Shown one piece after another: positions 40,196 through 53,349 of a DNA stretch of 64,000 bases (positions are counted from its first letter, which is position 1; the number at the start of each line of letters is the position of its first letter). The notes under the pieces are model-generated. The model ran no database searches. It worked only from the letters and a program-made list of their open reading frames with translations, and had not been told where the DNA came from. Position numbers and translations under genes: made by a program. Origin of the DNA: Clytia hemisphaerica (lineage: Eukaryota; Cnidaria; Hydrozoa; Leptothecata; Clytiidae); the NCBI GenBank assembly GCA_902728285.1, contig CACVBU010000598.1, positions 400,203-464,202 of the forward strand. Reading direction: 5' to 3'.

Positions 40196-41130
40196 ATAAT
40201 TCTTGATAACTTTACAGAAAAACCTCAATTTTTAATATGAAAGTTCCTATTTGCCATGTCATTTGCCAACAGTACAGCTGTTCTCGCGAAAATGAGTCCT
40301 TTCTTTTGTTTTTAATGTCGTTGATATAATTAGTTTTTTTTTAAAAGTATTTAAACGTGTTTTCTTTTGAATTTATGAATTTTGATAGGGAATTCTGTAG
40401 CTGAGTGAGAAATGATTTAAACCCATTGACGCTGGTTGAGGGAGGATTGAACATTTGTTACAAGATATCTTTTTATCTTTTTCAGATAAAATTATGTATT
40501 TTTCGTGAGTATGGAATACGACGGATTTTCTTCTTCAATAGTATGTTACATCCAACAAACGGTGAAAGCATGCACAGTCAAGAAGTCTTTCCTATACTCA
40601 AAAGTTGAATCGCCGTAATACTGTTTTGACGCCATTATTTCATACAGATGTTTCATTGGAAAAGGAAGTATCGAATTGTGCTAAAAATGCCCACAAAATG
40701 GTATGTCTTTTTATTTGAATCTGACTGCAGGGCTAAGCCTATTTTGTTGATTCCAAAATCCAAGGAAACATTTTGTCCTTTCTGATCCTTTTCGTAACAA
40801 AATACAATGAATGCAATTTCCACTTTCCTCCTTCCCTCTCCTTAAGATGGATTTTCCCTCGGATTTTCCTTTGCGTAAAGGTCCATAAAGACAGTAAGGG
40901 TCTTTAAAGGCCCCCCAAACTCAGCGGTTTGTGTGAATGCGTGAATGAGCTTTTTCGGTTGTGTGAATGCGCAAAAATTGAAAAGAAATGCGTGAATGGG
41001 TGGGTTGAAAAAGCTTGAGTGAACGTGAAAATCCACTTTTCGATTGCGTCAATGCGTGAATCGGCGCTCATTGCGTAAATGTGTAAATCTTCTTTCTCTC
41101 CGCTGATAATGCGCAAATCTCCCGATTACC
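40196..41130. other. Intergenic region, no gene seen
   Basis: No recognised coding sequence. At 40915-41090 a run of GCGTGAATG/GTGTGAATGCG-like words forms a short degenerate repeat. Confidence 0.4.
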
Positions 41131-41133
41131 TAA

Positions 41134-41341
41134 GGGAACTAATCTTCGCGGGAACTAATTTTCGCGTTTTTGGGTGTCTACCGCGAAAATTAGATCCGCG
41201 AAATGTAATTTTTACAAAAAAGCCTCAAAAACACCTAAGAATATGAAAGAATTTCGGCAAAAAAGTGGGTGTCAACTGCGAAAACTAGTTCCGTAAAATG
41301 CGCTAATTTAGTACCCCTCGCACCGCGAAAATAAGTTCCCT
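41134..41341 (+). mobile_element. TTAA-type MITE, TTCGCGGGAACTA subtype
   Basis: Starts GGGAACTAATCTTCGCGGG after CTAA (a TTAA with one change) and ends AAAATAAGTTCCC near TTGTTAAGG. About 210 bp, somewhat decayed. Confidence 0.6.
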
Positions 41342-41513
41342 TGTTAAGGTATCTAATGTTTCTCCGATTTTTCCCGAAAATGTTTTCAGTTTTCCGAAAA
41401 GTCGGGTTTGTGTGAAACTGGAGGGGAAATTGCGTGAATAAACGACATGGTGTCTGACATTTTAGTGCCGCCCCCTCTGGTGACTATATTTGCAGTGAGG
41501 AAATATGTTTCCA

Positions 41514-42421
41514 TTTTTGGACCTACCTCAGAGGTCCTTTTAATTTAGCCTTTGTTCGTTCGTTCGTCCGTTCGTCTGTTACCAGCTTTTCTCGGGATTG
41601 GCCCATTATTTTTGGACCTACCCCGGTGGAGGTCCTATAAATTAACCTCTGTTCGTCCGTTAGTTCGTTACCAACTTTTCTCAAGATTGGCTCATTAGTT
41701 TTTCCTGATTTTTTGCACAATGATGTAAAATGGCAATGCCTAAAATGTGACGGAGCCCGATTTTCGAAAAAATATATATTTGGGCAAATTTGGGCCAAAA
41801 ACTGCCTAAAAATAGGGTTTTTTGGACTTTGTGCAAAATCCTGTCATTACTTTTTTCTGATTTTTTGCACTGATACAAAATGACAATACCTAAAATGTGG
41901 CGAAGCCCGATTTTCAAGAAACATTTTTTTCCGGCCGAAAATGCCGGAAATATGCCGGAAAAAAACTGTTTTTTTGGCATTTTCTCAAAATTTTATCATT
42001 GTTTTTTTCTGATTTTTTGCTCAAAGATGCGTATTAACAATGCCCAAAACATTGCCGAGTTCGATTGTTGAGAAAAAATTTTTTCCGGTTGAAAATGCTG
42101 GAAATCGCCGTGTTTGCAGATTTTCATTGGATTTTTTCCTTATATTCATTTCTATGTTTTTTACACAAAAACATTATTGATAACAATGCTCACCATCAAG
42201 CATGATTCAATTGTCAATAAAACTGATTTTTGCGACCAGAACTTTCTATTTATTTTTTCCCTATACAACCCTTCCCTGTCCCCCCATCAACAATCAATGA
42301 TGAATTTATTGCGTTATGCATTTTCGCTAAACGCTATATTTTCTGACAGATTTTTTTCATTTTTCTCCTCGCATTGCTATCTAACTTTCATCATCAGGTA
42401 GGTCCATTCAGCATCTAGCTT
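41514..42421 (+). repeat. GGACCTACC-end modular repeat, fullest copy
   Basis: Begins TTTTTGGACCTACC and ends GGTAGGTCCATTCAGCATC. The interior has at least four modules of about 130 bp, each with TCTGATTTTTTGCAC, a TGATGCAAAATGGCAATGCC-like block and GACGGAGCCCGATTTTCG. It includes (GTTC)n. The inverted termini suggest a nonautonomous DNA element; no coding sequence is seen. Confidence 0.65.
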
Positions 42422-43236
42422 GTTTTCTTATTTTTTGCATAGTAATGCAAAATGATAGTACCCGAAAAGCGACGGAGCCCGATTTTCGAATAAGTTTTTT
42501 GGACTTTGTGTGAAATTGCTTCATTAGTTTTTTCTGATTTTTTGCATAAAGATAAAGGGCAGGGTTTTCTAAAAAGTGGCTGAAGCTCTTTTTTTTGGAA
42601 TTTTTTTTTTGACCGTAAAAATCGGATTCTCTTTTTGGGGAAATTTCCTTTTGTCATTTTTAGGGAAAATGAGCATTTCTATCGATTGACTTGGTATTTT
42701 TTCTGATTTTTTGCACACCGATGTAAAATAATATTGTTTAAAATCTGATAGAACCCGATTTTCGAAAATTTTTGGCAAATTTAGGCCAAAAGTGCCTTAA
42801 AAGAATGGGGTTTTTGGACTTTGTGTGAAATTCCTTCTTTAGTTTTTGACTCTTTGATTTTTTACACAGTGATACAAAATTGTAATCCTTAAATGTAATA
42901 CTTCAAGATAATTTAAAAGAAAAAGTTTTAGCCGAATTTGGGCCAAATTTTGGATTTGTGGAAGTTGCTTCATTAGATTTTATCTTTTAAAGAGCTAGAT
43001 TTATCTTTACATGAAAGAAAGGATCGTTTTTTGTTTGTGCCCAAAACTTAGCATGACTCCTTACATCTAAAACATCGAAAAGCCAGTGTGAAACAAGCTC
43101 ATCATGTTTTTCAAGCTTACGTATCTCCTATGCTATGCTGTTATCTTTTCTTTTTCCTTCGAACATTTTCATCTTCATTCAGCATGTTTCCGACTATCTA
43201 TCTCAGGTAGGTCCATTCAGCATGTTGCTTGTTAGA
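42422..43236 (+). repeat. GGACCTACC-end modular repeat, adjoining copy
   Basis: Continues the module series after the end of the previous copy and finishes with its own GGTAGGTCCATTCAGCATG at about 43205. The left terminus is missing. Confidence 0.55.
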
Positions 43237-44234
43237 CCTACAACTATGGCCATAATATTTGGCAAAAAAGGAATTTCGCTGCAAAAATTTAGTAGTTTTT
43301 AATAGGATCCAAAAGCTTGTGAATGGTCCGACTAGGCTGAGAATCTGTTAGGGTAACCCAAATACCCGAAATACCCGATTAGATAAAGTAGAAAGCCTGA
43401 AAATGTCATTCTCGCCGGAACTTTAAATTCTGCAAAACGCTAAAATACCTAGAATACCAACATTAAAAAGCGGTTTTCGAGTATTTCTCGAGATTTTATC
43501 ATTCGTTTTTCCTGCTATTTTGTTCATAGATGCGTATTGTTACTGTCATTTATGTGTCAAAAACCGATTTCTGAAAGGAATTTTTACCGGTGTCACTTGA
43601 CTTACTTGACTTAAGGGCTCTGACCATAGGAATTTTTAATATTTGCCTCTTACAAAATATAAAGTTCTACTTGATGTAGCTAACAAAACTTTGACATGTT
43701 ATACATTTTCTGTTAGGCCAATTATCCGTGAGTCCGAAAATCTAAGGATCGCAATGAAAAAATTTGATGAAGAAGAAAATGAAGACTTTTGCGAAGAAGA
43801 GTATTTCAACTTTGAAGAGCTTATTTTCGGCGAAGAAAAAACATTTTGAAAATTTTTTTGCGGTAGATGGTGTATCTTTTACCGAACTAAAATTCTTTTT
43901 TCGGAAAATGTTTCTAAAAGCTTATTTCTATTTGCTTCAAAATCTTGAAAATAATGCTTTTTGACCAATTTTCCATCCCAATTTTCCATAGAAAAACAGC
44001 CATAATTTTTGATGCATTAATTTAGAAAAATTTTTCCGAAAAATTTAATAAAGTTCAATTCTTTGCGGACAGTTTGAAAAAACTTCGAAACAAAAAGATT
44101 AATTACCCATTAAAAAGGTGATGCAACATATTATTAACGTCTTTTTAGTTCATAACGTCATTTTTGCAATTAAATTTTTAATTACTCTTAAGGGATTTGA
44201 TTAAAATAGTAAATCAAAGGATCACTCCAACAGA
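43237..44234. other. Intergenic region, no gene seen
   Basis: AT-rich. Short open frames at 43643-43964 are low-complexity and unmatched. The 3' part borders the decayed reverse-transcriptase element. Confidence 0.35.
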
Positions 44235-46396
44235 TTGGAAAAGAGACTCAAATTATGGAAAACAGGAAATTTTGAAAACCTGTTACGTGAAGGGCAAGAA
44301 ATCCAAAAGAGATTACTGGCATCTAAACAGACACACAATGAAGACAAAGCGAAAGTTTTCTCAAACCTAATGCTTCAAGGAAAAGTGAACGCAGCCCTAA
44401 AAATGCTGTCACTGGAGGAAATAGAAGTGCACGAAATGAACGATCAAGTCATTCGAGATCTGAAAGCAAAGCACCCGGATGCCCAAAAGATACCACCCGA
44501 AACCTTATACCAAGGACCCATAAACAAAGTGCTACCAACGTATTTCGACGAAATAGATGAAGGAATGGTTTTTAAAGCCATCACACGAGCTATCCACACA
44601 ATGAGAGAGATTTTTGAAAATGATGAAACCGATGCTATAATTCTTGTAGATGCTAGAAACGCGTTTAATTCTCTCAATCGAAGTGCAGCTTTACACAAAT
44701 GTACGCATCTTATGCCCACAGTTCTCATATATTCTAACTAATACCTAACGCATACCAGTTAGGATGATCATATACGGCAGCAAAGACATTATGTCAGTTG
44801 AAGGGACAACCCAAGGAGACAACCTTGCAATGTCTTTTTATGCAATCGGATGGCACCCATGATTGAAAACTTGAAAAGAACTATACCAAGTGTAAAGAAC
44901 GTTGCACTGGTTGATGAAATTACCGGTGCAGGAAAATTTATAGAACTAAAATTTTGGTGGGATGATTACCGAAGGGAAAAAGTATGGATATTACGTTAAT
45001 GAAAGCAAAAGCTGGATGATTGTAAAGGACAGTGACCAGCTCGAGAATGCTAAGCTAATTTTCCAGGACTCGGCAATAAAGTTTACTGCGGAAGGAAAAA
45101 GGCATCTAGCAGCTATAGGGAGTAACAATTTCAGAGAACAGTGCGCAAAGGAAAAAGTCAAGATCTGGTGTGATGAGATGGAGAGATTAAGTGAATATGC
45201 AAAAACACAACCACATGCTGCTTACTCAGCTTTCTGTCACGGTGAAATACATAAGTATACATACTTTATGAGAACTATTCCAGACATGAGAATGTTTATT
45301 GAGCCTTTGGACAACATTATCACTCAAAAGTTCATTCCAAATTTACTTAACTCAATCGTTACCGATCAAGAAAGGCAGCTCTTCTCACTCCCCATAAAGA
45401 AAGGAGGAATCGGGATACCCATTCTATCGGAGACTTGTGACACTCAATTTGAGAACTCAATGTCGATATCATCCCCTTTAAAATCAATCATCGTAGACCA
45501 ACTCGATACACTTCCTGATGCTCAACTAGTGAAAGATATTAAAAATGAAAAACAGTGACTGAAAGAAAAGGACTTGAACGAAAAAGTTCAGTACATTGAT
45601 GAGAACCTTTCACCTCAAATGAAAAAAGCGGTGGAAGATACGCGCCTGCCTGGAGTATCATCATGGCTGTCAGTACTTCCCCTATCGACATATGGTTTCG
45701 CACTGAACAAAGGGGTGTTCAGAGATGCTCTTTTACTGCGATACGGTAAAGATCTCCGTGGTTTGCCATCACACTGTCCATGTGGCCAAAAATTCGATGT
45801 CAACCATGCATTAAACTGCAAGAAAGGAGGCTTTGACATAATACAATCCGTGATTTTGAAGAAGATTTAATTGCAGAGGCCCATAGAGATGTCGAAACCG
45901 AACCAGCCCTCCAGCCGGTTGAAGGAGAACTAATTGATGGACTAGCAGGTGAAAATGCTAGACCAGACATAGAGGAGTTTGGAGATCAGGACAAAATGCC
46001 TTCTTCGACATCAGGGTTACAAACACAAACAGCAAATCCCAAGTTGAAACAAACACAATGAAATGTCTTGAAAAGCATGAGAGAGAGAAAAAGAGACATT
46101 ATAACAATCGAATCATGAACATTGAGCATGGAACCTTCACTCCATTGGTTTTTTCTGTTACAGGAGTGATGGGGAAAGAATGTTTCTCAATGTTCTCAAC
46201 ATATGGCGGACAAGATCTCAAAGAAGAATGAGGAGAAGTATAGTGACGTGATGAACGTAATCAAATGCGAGTTATCCTTCTCAATACTAAGAGCATCCCT
46301 ACTTTGCATTCGTGGAAGTAGGTCACATAGAAAGGACACAAAAGTCACTGATGACTTTTCCACAGTATTTTTAAACGCTAACATGCAAGGTTGAGG
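44235..46396 (+). pseudogene. Decayed reverse-transcriptase retroelement
   Basis: Broken open frames carry the order of a non-LTR-type reverse transcriptase: AIILVDARNAFNSLNR (palm motif), then after a frameshift SVEGTTQGDNLAMSFYAIG, then VALVDEITGAG in place of the usual D-D core, the thumb/connection YGYYVNESKSWMIV, a Cys/His segment CPCGQKFDVNHALNCKKGGF, and a tail EHGTFTPLVFSVTGVMG and LLCIRGSRSH. Stops lie near 44741, 44853, 45558 and 45868. The family recurs in invertebrate genomes, but I cannot give a clade name. The second catalytic Asp is lost, so it is inactive. Confidence 0.75.
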
Positions 46397-46569
46397 TATG
46401 TTAGTGGTATATTTCAATTTTTCATACAGTTAGAACCTTCTTGTCAATTTGGAGTTTTATTCTATTGATTAATATTATATCTAGTCTCGTTAAAGCCAGT
46501 TAACTGGGGGTCCTGGCAAATAATTGAGATTCCATTTAAATGACATTGAAAGTGTTCTTTCCATAGTTT

Positions 46570-47309
46570 CAGAACAGTATCGGAATCGGTCAGTTTAGCT
46601 CTGTTTGCGTCTTTGACTATGTTAAGTGATTTTTTTGGTAGTCCTTCTAGTTCTCTAACAGTTTGAAGAGGTTGTGACTGTCGTTCCTTCTGAAATCATC
46701 CTCAAGTTTGTTAATTTTGGTGTTGAGGTTATCAGCTTTTAACTTTTTGACCGCTGCTTTGACTTCCTTATTTAGGCCAGAATAGGTTTGTTTTACAGCA
46801 TTTGAGTTGGGTTCCTTTAAGAAATCAAGTCGGGCTTTTCTTCTTCGTTCACACAGAGCAGTAAGTTCGGGGGCATGTTTTCAACAGCACGGGATTGTTT
46901 ACGTCCAAAAATTTCACTGGTAATTTCATTTGTTATATTTGTGAATGATTCGTAGAGTTGATCAATATCAGGATCGTTTTCCATTAGTGGCTGAAATCTC
47001 CCTCCAATATGGATTTCGAGGTAGTTTCTGATTAACTCGTTTGATAATTTATCAATATCAAATTTGAAACTTTCCTTTGTGTTCCATTTGATTTTTGGTA
47101 TTTCTTTTAGCAGGATTTTGCACAGTAAAAGTGAGTGGTCTGAACCAATGTCAGCTGAATTGAAAACTCTGCAATTTTTGATTAAGTTCAGTTGATCCTT
47201 CTTAACAAGTACATAGTCGATTTGGTTTTTAACATGACCATTAGGGGAGGTCCAGGTGGATAAACGACAGTTTTTGTGTTTGAATATGGAGTTAAGTTGA
47301 CCGGTGTCA
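46570..47309 (-). pseudogene. LINE fragment, apurinic-type endonuclease region
   Basis: On the minus strand the frame (47309 down to 46817) reads LSTWTSPNGHVKNQIDYVLV and ADIGSDHSLLLCKI, the C-terminal part of the APE-type endonuclease of LINEs, including the SDH triad. A frameshift then continues in another frame through ARLDFLKEPNSNAVK and beyond to about 46570. The 5' side is cut at the AGTACTCCCC repeat. It is a different family and strand from the adjoining reverse-transcriptase element. Confidence 0.7.
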
Positions 47310-50300
47310 CAGGAAAAAAGTACTCCCCAGTACATATTTCCTAGGACAAAAGAAAAAAAGTACTCCCCGTAGATACTATGCTGGGAAGTCGATTTTCAAA
47401 AAAAGTTAGTAATTTGAAATATCAACCAGTTTATGTCTGTATTCGGTCCATCAACTTTGAATTTAAGCGAAGTTAGAACTATGATCGAGAAAGTACGAAA
47501 GTTTTCTGAGGAATTTAATCCGATCTCAGTATATCAGTTAAACCTTAATCTTAATAACTCAAACTTTTTTTATTCTTCGAGCTTTATTAAGTCAGTTAAA
47601 ATTTAGTCGGCTAAAATTTGGCTTCTTTGAGAGACCCTTTACCCCGAGTTGGACTAATTCTTTTAGCTCTAAAACAAGCCTCTAATTTTGTGTTTCAATT
47701 CTTTTTTTCTAAAAAGGGTGTAAATATTCTGAAAAAAAATCCTGCAAAACTTGTAATAGAAAGAGTCGATATTTTACTAGCCCTGAGGCCACTTATAGCT
47801 TTTTGATAGACTGGATGGTGCTGATAAGTGGCCCGGCGTAATGTGGCAGGCTTCATATTTTGGCTTTGCTTGAGGTGGTAGCAAATACATGCCACTAGAT
47901 CCAGTCCCTTTTTAGAGAAAAACAAACATATAAACCATGACCAATGAACAAACCTTTTTCAAATTTTTGAGGTATTTTCATGTTTTTATTATAGTTTCAT
48001 AAAATTTGATGGGGTTTTAGAATATATTTTATTGTCTTGTTGTTTTCTTATGATTTTTGAAAACGAAAGTTAAAAAAATTCAAGATGGCGAAATCCTCTA
48101 GTCTACTTCACTGGACTCAGCGTCATCAAAATCATCAGAAAGCAAAGTTCAGTCAGAACAAGTCATTGCACTAACGTAAATAGATCCTGGGATACACGGG
48201 GACGAGGTTGACTAATAGCCGTCCCCCCGCTAATTAATTTTTCGAAAATTTCCCACCCAGGACATTATTATTCCACCCCGCCTCCCCCCCTGCTTATTAA
48301 TTTTTGGGCTTATTTGTTTTTGAAAGTTCCCTCTTTTGTCCAACTTAGCTGTATTAGCCTCCTTTTCAAAAAATTTCCACCCCCCCCCCCCCCCCGCTTA
48401 TTCCAACCCTCCCTGGCTATTAGGTACCCGAGAATATATGGGGGCTCCTTACCTCTAAAACATTGGAAAACCAGCGTGAAACAAGTTTCATCATGTTTTC
48501 AAGCTTACGCGTCTCTGTGCTACGCTGTTATTTTTTGAACATTTTCATCATCATTCAGCACGTTTCGGACTACCATTATCAGGTAGGTCTATTCAGCATG
48601 TTGCTATTCCATTACAGAAAAAAAGTATTTCATGGTAATGCTCAAAACGTAGCATCGTGCTTTCAAGTCGGAATCCCTTAAAAATCGCCGGAACAGCCGA
48701 AAACAGGCAATTTCGTGCTCCTCAACATCTTACTTTAGTTTATGGAATGAAGAGGTAAATAACGTTTTAAGGGGGCTCGGACTCCAGAGGGTCTTGAACA
48801 TTGAGTTTAAAGCCCCGAAGGGGCCAGAGACGAATCTTTAACCTTTCTCAAGCAAGAGCGTAGCAGTCAGTAAGGATGAAAATGAATTAAACTCGATAGG
48901 GATAGATATTCCCAATTTTTTTGTAGCTAGGGACTTCAAGTCAGACAATTCCTGGGGATGGAAAAATAGCCCAATATTTTTGATTTGTTTATTTGATAAG
49001 TTTCTTTTGGGAAAATAATTACATTTTTGAAAATTTTCAAAATAATTTTCCACTTCGGACGATATTTTGGCCAATTTTCACACTGGAAGGGTCAATGTCC
49101 ACTGGGTCTGTGAGAAGGGGATGTAATATATGGCGCTGGTGTGAAAACCACTGGGGTCACACGTTTTGGATGGGAAATAAGTGGCTTCATTTCTTACTCA
49201 GGAGTTTCGGGGCTTGGTCTGAAGAAGGGGGCTCTAAGGGTAAGAAATTATTGTGGAGAAGCCTTTCATGTCCATAACAAGAAGTAGTAAAACAATTTTG
49301 GAATTATTAGAAAAACTTTCGAAAAGATGAGTAAAAATTACCCATTTTTGGCCTGCTTTGACCATCTCTAATATATTACACGCTTTAAAATATTCAAAGA
49401 CTCACTTTATCATAAGTTATGTCATTTTTATTGGCACTTTTTATTACGTATTTTTCACCTATTCTGGCTACAAAACCTAATTGAAAAGTTCAGAATTGTT
49501 CAAGAACTTCATAGAAGTGTTGTAAAGATTGAATTTGATCAGAACTATCAAAAAAAATTGATTGAGACGTCATCATTTGCAAATTTTATCGTTTCCAGGG
49601 GGTAAAAGTGCAATATTTGCCTTTTTGATTACATACCATACGTGCGGCCCTTAAATGTCCCTTTTCCAAGCTTCCCAATCAAGCATCCTTCTTTTCTGGA
49701 ACGATTTGAACAAGCTTGCGTTGGGTTTCGGAGCATTCCACCGAAGATGTGCCTAGGTGCTTTCGTTGTCGCAAACATCACATACGACAATATAATGATT
49801 CTTTACTTTATTTCTATTTTTCAACTCACGCGATAAAGATGGGCACCACCATCGATAATTGAAGTTGCTTGCTTTTTTTATCCTTATGTCCAATGATACT
49901 GGAGTGAAGTATTGTCTGGTGTAAAGGCTTTCCCGAGTACAGGTTTATCTGGTTTTCTGATCGTCCTTTCTTTGAATAACGGCGGCGACATTGGCGGTGG
50001 TCAAAAGATGTCTCAAGATTGTCTTCTCTTTCAGCTAAACAATCTTGCTTGTGAAGAGTCGAATATCTTTTTGATTAGTTGTCATCTTCTATCAATGTTT
50101 ATAATGGTTTGATCGTGCCCTTACATTTGTTAGAACTTATTGATATGAGAGACATACAAGCCCTTCTGGATTTATGTATCGATTTCAGCGATTTTGTGAT
50201 TGATACAACCATCGGGACTCCCACCCCTATAGAAAATTTGGCCAAAATTCAGTTTTTGGTGAGGAAAACCCTCTACAATTTCAGCCCCACTGGGAAATTG

Positions 50301-51065
50301 ACATTCGTTTCATCCCTATTGAAAATTCAATATAAAAATTGCACTTCAACCCACTGTTTTTATTTTTTATTTTTTGCTTTTAACAATGAAACTTAGTACG
50401 TACTTAGTGCGAAAAAGTACGTACTTACCAGGGATCCATTTTTGTACGCTTGCGTACAGGGGCGAGGGGGTACTCGATTTTCGACATTTTAGTGCGTACG
50501 TACTATGTGGACGGCCCCCTCCCGTAAACCTAGTACTCTCCGGGTATTTGCCTTTACGGGGTATTCCTGACAATGCACCAGGCATTTGGGACTTCTCAAA
50601 ACTGATATTGGCAAATCAAACATCTTTTCTGACGATATCATCAGATTGCCTTATTGTTGATCAAGCCAATTAATGAAAACCAAGAATATACCTGAAGCAT
50701 CTCATTTCATAGACTAACAGCAACAGCTGTGTTTCACTTCAGATTTGAATGTTTCTAAGTATAAATGGCTACGAGGACGATAAGTGCATGGTATAATCGT
50801 ACTTTCAACTTAGACCTTTATTTGCCAAATCTGGCCAAGAAAGCGACCGAAATATGATATGGCTACCAAGCCTTTTCTCCCCTTAATCTTAATATACCAT
50901 TTTTATTGGCTAGAACGCTACTCTTTAGGAAATCGGAATCATTGTCATTACGATCATTATTTTAATAGGTTTTGCATGCATGGTTTTGCGCACATTGTGA
51001 AATATGATCGTCATACTAACTTATGAAAATATATACTACCTTAAGGCAATGATGTAAAAATAATA
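47310..51065. other. Gene-free region with repeat fragments
   Basis: No gene is recognised. It contains an AGTACTCCCC repeat (47305-47375), a 16-nt C run (about 48380-48395), a lone GGTAGGTCTATTCAGCATG terminus of the modular family (48583-48601), a relative of 8200-8340 in inverted form (50220-50310, CAGCCCCACTGGGAAATT), and GTACGTAC words near 50395-50510. Possible exon-like minus-strand fragments at 49640-50060 are not called. Confidence 0.4.
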
Positions 51066-51755
51066 CAGGGTGTCCCTAATTAAAGTATCGAGTCGAAACA
51101 CAACTATGAGTAGAAAGTTTTATGTGCTCTCCCTCTTTTTTATTTGTCATTACGATTAATTTATACTTTTGAAACTTGTGAAAACAATTTTTACATTGCA
51201 AATACTAAATTCACAAATTTGCCTTAGCAAAGAATAAAACATACCCAGGATTTGCAAAATCCCAAATCAGACCAAAGAAAATGTTTTTGGGGTCGGAAAT
51301 TGACTTTCCCAAACTTTGTATCAGAATGGTTATTACCAATATTATTTTACATTGTGATTGTCAATATCCCAAGTTATGATATATACAATTAACAAACTTG
51401 TGAAATTGAATTTTACAACCTATTTTTCTTAAGCTTGTGAAATTAATTTTGTCATTGTGAAAATGAAATTTACGATGACCTTGTGAAAAGAAAGTCTCAA
51501 TGTGAAATAATAAAACCCAATGTTCACAATATCCCAAACTTTATTTCACAAACTATATTTTGAAAATCCGATTTTTAAGGGCCGGAAACAACGTTTCACA
51601 AACTTGTGATCTGCTAATTTTTTCCTGTGCGTTGTAACTACCTTTTGTAATAAGCCTGTGTGATGGAGAACGTTCTTATATTTTAGCGATAACACACACA
51701 AACTTTTCTACTCAATCGCATGTTCAAACTCGATACTTTAATTAGGGACACCCTG
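51066..51755. mobile_element. Tc1/mariner-like MITE, CAGGGTGTCCCTAATTAAAG ends
   Basis: 690 bp with inverted ends of about 28 bp and TA on both sides (51064-51065 and 51756-51757). The interior repeats AACTTGTGAAA/TTTCACAA words. A CAGGGTG start with TA target duplication is typical of Tc1/mariner derivatives. Confidence 0.8.
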
Positions 51756-52310
51756 TAGATAACCAACTTGCATTGATTCTCAAAAAACATCATTGGACAG
51801 AATCGATCACGTGATGTATATTTTTACAAAATTTGGGTTAGAAAAAGTGTATTTTCCTATAGGCAGCCTCACAGAAGGAATTTTTTAATTAGATACTATT
51901 GTTCTATAAACATCCATCTGTTTATTTTGTATCATGCAACCTCCATGCACTTTTCATACGCGAGATATCGCATTTCAAATCACTTTTTCAGATAACAGCA
52001 TTATGAGCGTTTATTTATCCAGATGAAGATTAAGTGGTATCAGGCCGATCCATAGTCAATTTGTCTAAAGATTGGTACCTTTATCTTTTGAAAAAAAATC
52101 CAAAATTTGCAGTAAATAACAATTCAAATTTTTCTATCAATTCAGTGGATGTCAAAAAGTGTGTCAAAATCTAGCTAAAAGTATAACACGCACTGCACAC
52201 AGAGCTTTTTAATAGAGTGCTCATTTCAATAGGAAAACAATGGTTGTTCTCTTGGGAGAAGTGCCTTCTAGAAGTAGTTGGTTATCTATTATTTTTACAT
52301 CGTTGCTTAA

Positions 52311-52639
52311 GGGAAATTATTTTGGCGGGCAGCAAAAATCCTAAAAAAAATTAATTTTGGTGGGAACTTATTTTGGCGAATGGCGAAATTTTTAAATTTT
52401 GGCGGGAACTAATTTTTGCGAATGACAGCGTAAATTTGTTTTATTTTGCCTTATTTTGAGCAACTTTGATGAATTTCAGGGTTCATTATTTTAAGCAAAA
52501 CACAAGAAAAATTAATTTTGGCGGGAACTTATTTTGGCGAGTGAGCAATATATTTAATTTTGGCGCGAACTAATTTTGGCGAATTTCGTCTAAATTCGCC
52601 AAATCTGACAAAATTAGTTCCCGCCAAAATTAGGTTCCC
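52311..52639 (+). mobile_element. TTAA-flanked MITE, TTTTGGCGGGAAC subtype
   Basis: Starts GGGAAATTATTTTGGCGGG, ends CGCCAAAATTAGGTTCCC, TTAA at 52307-52310 and 52640-52643. All eight or so internal motifs are TTTTGGCG; none are CGCG. Confidence 0.8.
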
Positions 52640-52659
52640 TTAAGGTAACCTCTAAAAAT

Positions 52660-52820
52660 AAGATAAGTATGTATTTTAAAAAGTTAGTATGTATTTTTGA
52701 AAGATTTTATTCAAAAATACATACTATCTTTTCAAAATACATATTATCTTTCAAAATATATACTATTTTTCAAATATACATTCCAACTTTCTAAAATACA
52801 TACTATTTTGAAAGATAGTA
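52660..52820. repeat. AAAATACATACTATCTTTC short tandem repeat
   Basis: About six imperfect copies in both orientations of a 16-20 bp word built on AATACATACTAT. Confidence 0.6.
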
Positions 52821-52879
52821 TCTTTGTCTGCTCAGGCGCGTCATATACCTCGTTCCTTTAACATTAATATGTGTCCTAC

Positions 52880-53300
52880 CGTCCGCCCGTCTGATGCAAC
52901 CTTTTCTTAGGATTGGCTTGTTCGATTTCTCTGATTTTTTGCACAATGATGCAAGATGGTAATGCCAAAAATGTGACGAAGCCCGATTGTCGAAAAATAT
53001 TCCGGAAATATGCCGGAAAAACCTGTTTTTGGCATTTTCTCGAGATTGATTTTTTGCACAAATAAAGATGCGTATTTGCAATGTCAATTAAATAATATTC
53101 TAGTGGCTATGGTATTAGCAATGCCCAAAACATGACCGGGTCCGATTTTGAAGAAAAAATTTTTCCGCCTGAAAATGTCGGAAATATGCCGGAAATCACC
53201 GTTTTTACACACACAAAAATATTATTAAAAACAATACCCACCATCAAGCATGCTTCAATTGTCAATGAAACTGGCTTTTGAAGCCAGAACTTTATAAAAA
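52880..53300 (-). repeat. GGACCTACC-family modules, partial copy
   Basis: Contains TTTTTTGCACAATGATGCAA, TGACGAAGCCCGATTGTCG and ACCATCAAGCATGCTTCAAT. No clear left terminus; a GGTAGGTCCCATATACAG end appears downstream near 54212. Confidence 0.5.
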
Positions 53301-53349
53301 TCGCTGGAACAGCCCATTATCGCCGGGAAAACAGGTTTTCTTGAATCTC

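Noticed and set aside
44444-44728. Minus-strand open frame opposite the reverse transcriptase
   Set aside because: Antisense of the retroelement coding sequence.
49640-50110. Minus-strand exon-like fragments with paired Cys and an Arg-rich CRRRYSKK stretch
   Set aside because: Possibly a decayed mobile-element protein, but stops and frame changes prevent a supported call.
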